Below are positions 56,801-64,000 of a stretch of 64,000 nt of DNA, one piece after another. The first letter of the stretch is position 1. Every line of letters starts with the position of its first letter. The DNA lies in the NCBI RefSeq assembly GCF_027942865.1, contig NC_134507.1:33276447-33340446 (forward strand), written 5' to 3'. Below the pieces are notes generated by a model. It saw only the letters and a list, made by a program, of their open reading frames with translations. It was not told the DNA's origin and made no database searches. The translations under genes were made by a program, and so were the position numbers. Source of the stretch: Odontesthes bonariensis. Its lineage: Eukaryota > Chordata > Actinopteri > Atheriniformes > Atherinopsidae.

Positions 56801-59690
56801 TCCTCTACATCGACCGCGGCTGCTGCAAAGCACAGGGTCCGACCGCGGTGGAGATCATGTTCCAGTCCTGGGTGGACGAGGGGATGGTGGTGAGGCTGGA
56901 CATTTTCCACTGGCTCCACCGTTTTGACGCCGCTCTAAGAACGGAGGCTCACTCCAAATACGGCCCCTTTAAATCCGCACTGGTCGGGGCGGTGCTGGCC
57001 TACAACCGCGAGGACCTCCAGCTCCTCATCGCTGCCATCAGGGCCAGAGACCCGGCCACCATGGAGGTGGTGAGTGACGAGGACGTGGTCCGGCGGTACG
57101 TCTCCCGGGACCAGCTGAAGCACCATGTCCGGCGCGTCACCCTCGGGGCCCAGGAGACGTTTCGCCTGGTCCACCTCCTCATCGAGGACCTGAAGGGTCC
57201 AGCAGGGCTGGATGAGAGCGGCGTCAGCCTCTTCAAGTCCCCTGGTAAGGAAAAAAAAACACCTCACACACACACACACACGTGCAAAATGACTACAGCT
57301 CAACATGTGTGTGTGTGTTTACAGCGGCCATTGATGAGATGTGGGCAGCCCAGCAGCGACACCTGGAGTGCATCCAGGACCCCCCAGGCATGGTCATGTA
57401 TCGTGTCGCCCGCACCACCACCATCAACGGTGTGGACGTCCCATATTACAAGGGCCTGCGTGGGAGCAACAGCCTGGAGGGGTTCCATAAATCTTTGCCC
57501 CACATGATTCCAGGTAATCTAAGGGGGAAAAATACCAACAAAAAAAACACGTTTATCACATGATAACTGAGGTACTGATAATACCTGTTTGTTGTGATGT
57601 TCAGGTCCCCACTGTGCGGCGCGGCCTTATCAGGTTTACCTGATAAGCGGCATCGCCAGGTGGAACGCTGACCGCAGCTCAGACGCGGTGTTTGGGGGCG
57701 GAGGGCGGCACCACCGGGTGTACTCTGCGCCGCTCATTGACCGCCTGAACTCCCGCTGCCAGCAGCTGTTGGGCGAGCCAGTGGAGCGCAACTTCCGGGC
57801 CCCGGCTGATGTCCAGTCCGATGAGCTGCTCGGGCTGGAGTACCTCTTCAGCCAAAGCACGGGGGAGGCGTTCTCGCTGGAGGGCATCGTCAGCGACGGT
57901 CCTGGGCCGGAGGAGGAAGTCGTACAGCCTGGGGAGGTCGACCCAGACGCCGACGAGGCGTACCAGAGCGAGGAGGACCGTACTGATGTGGAGCCCCACA
58001 TCAGACTGACCAGCAGCGAGACTGCTTCGGTCAACCCTCCTGCCTTTGTGAGTCCAATACATACTGATAGAAGAGAATACAGCGATACATGTGACCCGCT
58101 AAAAAAAACAAGACATCGTATACATTGAAACTTACCTACTTTTCTGTGTGTGTGTGTGTTTTACAGGATGATGTCTGCAGTGTCAGTCCTCTGCCCGGGT
58201 TCCAGAAGCTGGAGGCTTTCTGTGCTGCGCTGCTGGAGGTCGGCTTGACAGAGCAGAAGCTGCTCCTCAGCACAGCAGAGCGGAACAGGGTCCTTCATGC
58301 CTGGAATGCGGTGGAGGAGCATGACAAGCAGCCACAGCGGTACCACCAGCTCTACCGCACCCACTGGGGCAACACGCTGTATTGTCGGACCAAGAGGGAC
58401 GACCTGGCTGACGCCGCCGTGGTCCAGCGGGTAAAGATGGCTAGGAGGTACGCGCCAGCTCAGCAGGACATCAGCCCGCAGCACAACCGGCTGATGTACG
58501 TGCTGGTCAAGCTGCTGTGGCTGCGCAGCCCTCAGGCCTCTCGCTCCAGCCCTGAGAAGGCCAACATTCTCAAGGCCTATGAGAGGATCCAGCACCGGGT
58601 CTTGGTAGAGGACCCCGTCCTGTGCAAGGCGGGCATCCCTCTCCCCAAAATTAACACCAAGACGGTGAGAGACTTCATCCGCCAGCAGGAGAGGCTGGTC
58701 AACCTCCACGCCACCAGGCAGCCAGCTGTGACCTCAAAGGCCGCGTCTGTGTCTTGTGAGCAGCTGCCTCCTGCACCGCGCCAGCCGGACGTCCTCCCTC
58801 CACCCGACTACCCCGTGATGGAGTACGTCCCCACGCCCAGCACAGCCGGCACCAAGGTGTTGAAGGGTCGGACCAACCTGCTGCTGGAGACGCCGCAGCC
58901 TCCTCCACAGCTGCTCCGTCTGCCGGTGAGGAGAATCCCCACCACCTCCACCATCACCAGGCCTCCTGCAGTGCTGCCCCTCGTCTCCTGCTCTGCCCCG
59001 TCCACCATCACCACGCCTCTGCTGCCCCTCGTCTCCTGCTCTGCCCCGTCCACCATCACCAGGCCCACTGCAGTGCTGCCCCTCGTCTCCTGCTCTGCCC
59101 CGTCCACCATCACCAGGCCTCCTGCAGTGCTGCCCCTCGTCTCCTGCTCTGCCCCGTCCACCATCACCACGCCTCTGCTGCCCCTCATCTCCTGCTCTGC
59201 CCCTTCCACCATCACCACGCCTCTGCTGCCCCTCGTCTCCTGCTCTGCCCCGTCCACCATCACCAGGCCCACTGCAGTGCTGCCCCTCGTCTCCTGCTCT
59301 GCCCCTTCCACCATCACCACGCCTCTGCTGCCCCTCGTCTCCTCCTCCACACAGCCTGCTGGTCAGGCCTCCATCCCGCAGGTCACGGCGTCTGTGCCCA
59401 TCAGGCCAGGTGTAAAGCCGCCCTCTAGACAAAGTGCTGTGGCAGGGTTGTCGTGGTACCGATCGACTCTGTACAAGAGAAAGCTGGCAGACCACCCCAC
59501 TGAGCTGGGCGTGGAGGTGCAGCGTCTCCCGGCCTGCAAAGTTTGCGGGCACAAAATCCAGGGACACAAAAAATATGAAAAAAAGACATATTGCCCTGAG
59601 ATCCACCGTTCACCCTCCAAAGGACTGGAAGACATAGTTTTCAAAAACTTTGAACACTTCATGTCCGTTGTGGACGGACTGGAGGAGTGA
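53386..59690 (+). CDS. Dada-like transposase, ten coding exons, about 1643 residues
   Basis: Exons: 53386-53551, 53663-53792, 53898-54255, 54370-55029, 55145-55507, 56051-56524, 56620-57244, 57325-57513, 57605-58047, 58167-59690. All phases agree. Introns are GT-AG except intron 6, which needs a GC donor (AAG|GCAAGT). Residues about 1-218 include a module with LVLTFGRYTGRTFKWLVEND, GYVKYLVDR. Residues 219-438 are Ser/Thr/Pro/Gln-rich. Residues 439-610 hold a Cys/His module (DRMWFYPPEPPG, FFWRPVGVWRC, C-x4-C, HICDVLGWY, LSCGPC) that resembles a DUF6729-type zinc domain. The catalytic core follows: D713 (KMDSTKK), D782 (LYIDRGCC), D811-x2-H814 (LDIFHWLHRF) and E977 (SNSLEGFH). The tail has proline repeats and a Cys cluster (CKVCGHKIQGHKK). 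It should cut and rejoin the element ends and choose the U1 target. Start matches copy A. AATAAA at 60585. Confidence 0.82.
54650..54900 (+). repeat. Coding repeats in exon 4
   Basis: Units encoding LLLSSQPSTSxAAS recur about five times. All length changes are multiples of three. Confidence 0.8.
55508..56050 (+). other. Intron 5 of the copy B gene, absent from copy A
   Basis: 543 bp with GTAAGG donor and TTTTAG acceptor, between CGG and GTACGTCACATC. Copy A reads straight through (ACGGTGAGGCCCATC). The intron contains repeat-like sequence with GTTGCATATTTGCAAC and GTTGCATATCTGCAAC near its two ends. Confidence 0.7.
58945..59345 (+). repeat. Coding minisatellite in exon 10
   Basis: Alternating units encode STITRPPAVLPLVSCSAP and STITTPLLPLVSCSAP, eight in all, in frame. 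It falls between the core and the C-terminal Cys cluster and looks like a length-variable linker. Confidence 0.85.
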
Positions 59691-59750
59691 ACGGTCGGCC
59701 CCTTGTAAATAGTGTATATAGTTGCTGTATTCATGCTCTGCATTCTGTGT

Positions 59751-60395
59751 GTTGTTCTCTGCACTGTTGCCCTATTTCATTCACTTTATGTGGGGTTGTT
59801 CTCTGCACTGTTGCCCTGTTTCATTCACTTTATGTGGGGTTGTTCTCTGTGTTCTGGACGAACAATTGCCCTTAAACATGGCACGTGTTGTTCTCTGCAC
59901 TGTTGCCCTGTTTCATTCACTTTATGTGGGGTTGTTCTCTGCACTGTTGCCCTGTTTCATTCACTTTATGTGGGGTTGTTCTCTGTGTTCTGGACGAACA
60001 ATTGCCCTTAAACATGGCACGTGTTGTTCTCTGCACTGTTGCCCTGTTTCATTTACTTCATGTGGGGTTGTTCTCTGCACTGTTGCCCTGTTTCATTCAC
60101 TTTATGTGGGGTTGTTCTCTGCACTGTTGCCCTATTTCATTCACTTAATGTGGGGTTGTTCTCTGCACTGTTGCCCTATTTCATTTACTTTATGTGGGGT
60201 TGTTCTCTGCACTGTTGCCCTGTTTCATTCACTTAATGTGGGGTTGTTCTCTGCACTGTTGCCCTATTTCATTCACTTTATGTGGGGTTGTTCTCTGCAC
60301 TGTTGCCCTGTTTCATTTACTTCATGTGGGGTTGTTCTCTGCACTGTTGCCCTATTTCATTCACTTTATGTGGGGTTGTTCTCTGCACTGTGCCC
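59751..60395 (+). repeat. 44-bp tandem repeat in the 3' UTR
   Basis: About 14 units of GTTGTTCTCTGCACTGTTGC ... TTATGTGGG, some joined into longer units by an insert (CTGTGTTCTGGACGAACAAT). It follows the stop codon by 60 bp. Open frames through it are a by-product of the repeat. Confidence 0.85.
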
Positions 60396-60584
60396 TTTAA
60401 AGTTGCACTTCTGTGATGCTCTGTAAACTGTGCCATTACATTTTGTATTGCTCCACAATGCCATGCAATTCATGGTCCTCTGTGCCCTCTCTGAGTGCCC
60501 TTTAACGCAGCACCTTTTGTTGTTCCTCGGCACTGCACACTCTGGTGTCAACATTGCCCTTGGATGCTGTTTGCTGTGGTACTG

Positions 60585-60590
60585 AATAAA
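60585..60590 (+). terminator. Poly(A) signal of the copy B gene
   Basis: AATAAA about 900 bp after the stop codon, just beyond the 44-bp repeats. Confidence 0.6.
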
Positions 60591-60639
60591 AATGGTCAGT
60601 GCTACAGTCACAATGAGTCGTGGAGTGTCTGTCAATTGA

Positions 60640-61143
60640 TTCAACAATAACAGAGCCTAGTTATCAGAAATAAGTGCCATATAAATAAATGGCTTCTAGG
60701 GAAGTAGCATAAGAGGCATAGGAGTAAGTGATAATCAACAATACTTTATTGAAAGAAAGGGAGCAAAAAAAAATACATGGCATGAATTTTGAATAGCTTT
60801 TTGTTCATACACACACTTGAGATACGGCAAAAGTATGACAATAAATGCATTTAACACTTTATTCTGTTGATTGACATGACAAAACCATGCAAAAGCATGC
60901 CAGGAGGGGACTTTTGTGCGCAAATGGATGCAGGGGGCTTATGCTTGGTGCAACTATAAAATTGTGTGCCATTTGTGCTGTAATATCCTGGTCCTTCCTG
61001 GTCCATCCTGGTCCACAAGACCTGGAGGAAGGCATATGCAAATTACTCTTGAGGTCAGTGACATCAGAATTCTTAATTGCACCTACGTGGACTCTAAGCC
61101 AATGGCTCGCAGGGTCAATTGCACTCCTATTCAGCACATCGCC
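60640..61143. other. Non-coding right end of copy B
   Basis: No gene. TTTATT at about 60743 and 60859 would be AATAAA on the minus strand. The inverted terminal blocks lie at 61084-61125. Confidence 0.4.
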
Positions 61144-61150
61144 ATTCGCA
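61144..61150. repeat. Right target duplication of copy B (ATTCGCA)
   Basis: ATTCGCA, the sequence found at this place in intact U1 copies. Confidence 0.75.
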
Positions 61151-61239
61151 AGGGTCAGCACAACCGGTGTGCAATGGCTGAGCCTCGTCCTGGGTGAACC
61201 ACCTTCTTGATCATGGTATCTCCCCTGCCAGGTAAGTAT
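61144..61239 (-). pseudogene. U1: U1 5' part (96 nt), cut by copy B
   Basis: Same extent as the piece beside copy A. The 5' recognition segment and stem-loops 1-2 are intact; the rest lies 9.2 kb away at 51886-51960. Confidence 0.93.
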
Positions 61240-61788
61240 GAGTTGGAACTGTCAGAGGCTGACACCTCTTTTCCAGGTGCCTCACTCGGCCGGACGGTGC
61301 AGCAAATTCAACTGTCTGCAGTGCCATGCCAGCAGCTAACCTGAATCTGAAAAGCTTGCAGATTAAAACAGTCCGGCTTTTCTTCATCTTTCTGATCAGT
61401 TCTTGTTTCAACAACCAAGGAACTTGGAGCACAAATTGATTTAGTTTTTCCACTCTCCCCATCTCTAGAGCCACACCCAACGAACACTGGGAAAATTCTT
61501 AGTTGAGGCAAACCCTCACGGCTTAATATCTCCAGTGCAGAAATGCTGCCGTATTCTCATCTCGTTGTTGCCATCACTAAGGCAATGCCCACCTGCCTGG
61601 GGTGAGTGCACTGTATGACCTCACCTGACAACTGCGCAGCTGCATATCAGCTGTGCAGACCTGCCGCAGCATTCAGCAAACCTTGCAAAACATGGGTTTT
61701 AAAGATGGAAAGGTGTCCTTAAAGCAGCAACGCCAGGACAAAAACCAAGGTAGAGTTGCCCAGGGATATTTACGTTATACAGTCAAAT

Positions 61789-61952
61789 CAGGGGAGAGCG
61801 CGAACGCAGTCCCCCACTACCAGAAATTATGCAGTTGAGATTCCCACATTTGGGGAATTCGCAAGGGTCAGCACAACCAGTGTGCAATGGCTGAGCCTCG
61901 TCCTGGGTGAACCACCTTCTTGATCATGGTATCTCCCCTGCCAGGTAAGTAT
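61789..61952 (-). ncRNA. U1: U1 snRNA, array 2 copy 2
   Basis: Full length. Changes: CTCAACTGC in place of CTCGACTGC after stem-loop 3, and CACTGGTTG in place of CACCGGTTG in stem-loop 2. Confidence 0.95.
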
Positions 61953-62500
61953 GAGTTGGAACTGTCAGAGGCTGACACCTCTTTTCCAGGTGCCTCACTC
62001 GGCCGGACGGTGCAGCAAATTCAACTGTCTGCAGTGCCATGCCAGCAGCTAACCTGAATCTGAAAAGCTTGCAGATTAAAACAGTCCGGCTTTTCTTCAT
62101 CTTTCTGATCAGTTCTTGTTTCAACAACCAAGGAACTTGGAGCACAAATTGATTTAGTTTTTCCACTCTCCCCATCTCTAGAGCCACACCCATCCACACT
62201 GGAAAAATTCTTAGTTGAGGCAAACCCTCACGGCTTAATATCTCCAGTGCAGAAATGCTGCCGTATTCTCATCTCGTTGTTGCCATCACTAAGGCAACGC
62301 CCACCTGCCTGGGGTGACTGCACTGTATGACCTCACCTGACAACTGCGCAGCTGCATATCAGCTGTGCAGACCTGCCGCAGCATTCAGCAAACCTTGCAA
62401 AACATGGGTTTTAAAGATGGAAAGGTGTCCTTAAAGCAGCAACGCCAGGACAAAAACCAAGGTAGAATTGCCCAGGGATATTTACGTTATACAGTCAAAT

Positions 62501-62664
62501 CAGGGGAGAGCGCGAACGCAGTCCCCCACTAACAGAAATTATGCAGTCGAGATTCCCACATTTGGGGAATTCGCAAGGGTCAGTACAGCCGGTGTGCAAT
62601 GGCTGAGCCTCGTCCTGGGTGAACCACCTTCTTGATCATGGTATCTCCCCTGCCAGGTAAGTAT
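62501..62664 (-). ncRNA. U1: U1 snRNA, array 2 copy 3
   Basis: Full length. The Sm region reads AATTTCTGTTAGTGG, losing one G of the usual AATTTCTGG. Confidence 0.94.
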
Positions 62665-63212
62665 GAGTTGGAACTGTCAGAGGCTGACACCTCTTTTCCA
62701 GGTGCCTCACTCGGCCGGACGGTGCAGCAAATTCAACTGTCTGCAGTGCCATGCCAGCAGCTAACCTGAATCTGAAAAGCTTGCAGATTAAAACACTCCG
62801 GCTTTTCTTCATCTTTCTGATCAGTTCTTGTTTCAACAACCAAGGAACTTGGAGCACAAATTGATTTAGTTTTTCCACTCTCCCCATCTCTAGAGCCACA
62901 CCCATCCACACTGGGAAAATTCTTAGTTGAGGCAAACCCTCACGGCTTAATATCTCCAGTGAAGAAATGCTGCCGTATTCTCATCTCGTTGTTGCCATCA
63001 CTAAGGCAACGCCCACCTGCCTGGGGTGACTGCACTGTATGACCTCACCTGACAACTGCGCAGCTGCATATCAGCTGTGCAGACCTGCCGCAGCATTCAG
63101 CAAACCTTGCAAAACATGGGTTTTAAAGATGGAAAGGTGTCGTTAAAGCAGCAACGCCAGGACAAAAACCAAGGTAGAGTTGCCATGGGATATTTACGTT
63201 ATACAGTCAAAT

Positions 63213-63376
63213 CAGGGGAGAGCGCGAACGCAGTCCCCCACTACCAGAAATTATGCAGTCGAGATTCCCACATTTGGGGAATTCGCAAGGGTCAGCACAA
63301 CCGGTGTGCAATGGCTGAGCCTCGTCCTGGGTGAACCACCTTCTTGATCATGGTATCTCCCCTGCCAGGTAAGTAT
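63213..63376 (-). ncRNA. U1: U1 snRNA, array 2 copy 4
   Basis: Full length, consensus sequence throughout. Its 3' spacer has TGCCATGGG in place of TGCCCAGGG. Confidence 0.95.
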
Positions 63377-63925
63377 GAGTTGGAACTGTCAGAGGCTGAC
63401 ACCTCTTTTCCAGGTGCCTCACTCGGCCGGACGGTGCAGCAAATTCAACTGTCTGCAGTGCCATGCCAGCAGCTAACCTGAATCTGAAAAGCTTGCAGAT
63501 TAAAACAGTCCGGCTTTTCTTCATCTTTCTGATCAGTTCTTGTTTCAACAACCAAGGAACTTGGAGCACAAATTGATTTAGTTTTTCCACTCTCCCCATC
63601 TCTAGAGCCACACCCAACGAACACTGGGAAAATTCTTAGTTGAGGCAAACCCTCACGGCTTAATATCTCCAGTGCAGAAATGCTGCCGTATTCTCATCTC
63701 GTTGTTGCCATCACTAAGGCAACGCCCACCTGCCTGTTGTGACTGCACTGTATGACCTCACCTGACAACTGCGCAGCTGCATATCAGCTGTGCAGACCTG
63801 CCGCAGCATTCAGCAAACCTTGCAAAACATGGGTTTTAAAGATGGAAAGGTGTCGTTAAAGCAGCAACACCAGGACAAAAACCAAGGTTGAGTTGCCCAG
63901 GGATATTCACGTTATACAGTCAAAT

Positions 63926-64000
63926 CAGGGGAGAGCGGGAACGCAGTCCCCCACTACCAGAAATTATGCAGTCGAGATTCCCACATTTGGGGAATTCGCA
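63926..64000 (-). ncRNA. U1: U1 snRNA, partial at window edge
   Basis: The 3' 75 nt are visible, with stem-loop 4 changed to GTTCCCGCTCTCCCC in place of GTTCGCGCTCTCCCC. The window ends exactly at the transposon target base, so it cannot be seen whether the gene continues or is interrupted. Confidence 0.85.

Larger units (their letters stand above)
51961..61143 (+). mobile_element. Dada-type DNA transposon inserted in a U1 gene (copy B, looks whole)
   Basis: 9183 bp between two parts of one U1 gene, with a 7-bp near-duplication and no loss of U1 sequence. The ends share degenerate inverted blocks: AGTGCAA after 17 nt (left) and 18 nt (right), and CATTGGCCTAGAGTCTACG (left, from 52019) against CATTGGCTTAGAGTCCACG (right, inverse of about 61084-61103). 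It encodes one large D-D-E transposase gene. The Dada superfamily is known to insert into U6, U1 and tRNA genes with 6-7-bp duplications, which fits. I know of no other DNA transposon with this target habit. Confidence 0.85.
61144..64000 (-). repeat. U1 snRNA gene array 2, runs off the window
   Basis: The same 712-bp unit as array 1: U1 5' ends at 61239, 61952, 62664 and 63376. The first gene is cut by copy B and the last is clipped by the window edge. Arrays 1 and 2 were one array before the insertion. Confidence 0.97.

Noticed and set aside
58734-59606. Minus-strand Gly/Arg/Asp-rich frames over exon 10
   Set aside because: Shadow of the coding minisatellite on the other strand.
59751-60395. 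CRISPR-like array of direct repeats
   Set aside because: The units are contiguous with no unique spacers, in a eukaryotic 3' UTR.
59712-60426. Cys/Phe-rich frame of 234 residues after the transposase stop
   Set aside because: It is the 44-bp 3' UTR repeat read through. It has all three frames open and no splice or start context.
47474-63617. Repeated open frames of 85-107 residues on both strands of the U1 arrays
   Set aside because: They repeat every 712 bp across U1 genes and spacers, include the U1 RNA itself, and are copied with the array. They are by-products of the snRNA repeat.

Overview
The window is nuclear DNA from a vertebrate, almost certainly a teleost fish. It has spliced genes with GT-AG introns and AATAAA signals, tandem U1, U2, U5 and 5S RNA genes, eukaryotic tRNA genes, and a mix of elements usual in teleosts: I-group, L2/CR1 and L1 LINEs, hAT, piggyBac, Harbinger, Tc1 and Helitron pieces. 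I saw no bacterial features and recognised no LTR element, retrovirus or Polinton.

Layout. (1) 1-14.4 kb: three small genes for secreted proteins (plus strand 1.39-2.70 kb; minus strand 8.97-10.03 and 13.70-14.39 kb). They share an intron-phase plan: a tiny first coding exon, a 53-59 nt signal-peptide exon, then a low-complexity or tyrosine-rich exon. I do not recognise the family. MITEs and LINE tails lie between them. (2) 14.5-19.85 kb: a full-length I-group LINE (endonuclease, RT and RNase H) with both ORFs open and a 13-bp target duplication, lying about 80 bp upstream of the third gene's start codon. (3) 19.9-39 kb: mostly old transposons, several nested, with one tRNA-Lys and one tRNA-Pro gene. 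(4) 39.3-43.2 kb: tandem units of about 1.69 kb carrying U2, 5S, a backward 5S fragment and U5; the third unit is cut short by deletions. (5) 43.2-64 kb: two arrays of U1 genes (minus strand, period about 712 bp) interrupted by two DNA transposon copies. All three transposon/U1 junctions fall at one position inside U1.

The main find is at 51.96-61.14 kb. A 9.18-kb DNA transposon sits inside a U1 gene, flanked by 7-bp near-duplications. It carries a ten-exon gene that stays open through every inferred splice junction (about 1643 residues). The gene has a D-D-E RNase-H-like transposase core (D713, D782, E977) with a D-x2-H motif, an upstream Cys/His-rich module and a C-terminal Cys cluster. Target choice, duplication length and catalytic type match the Dada superfamily, DNA transposons known to insert into U6, U1 and tRNA genes. 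A second, decayed relative (about 43.2-46.97 kb) meets U1 at the same base. The superfamily is known; the large multi-domain gene, its extra N-terminal modules, the intron difference between the copies and its place inside a linked U1/U2/U5/5S cluster deserve attention.

Functionally, the RNA genes would supply spliceosomal snRNAs and 5S rRNA. The arrays give the transposon a high-copy target in which losing one copy costs the host little.
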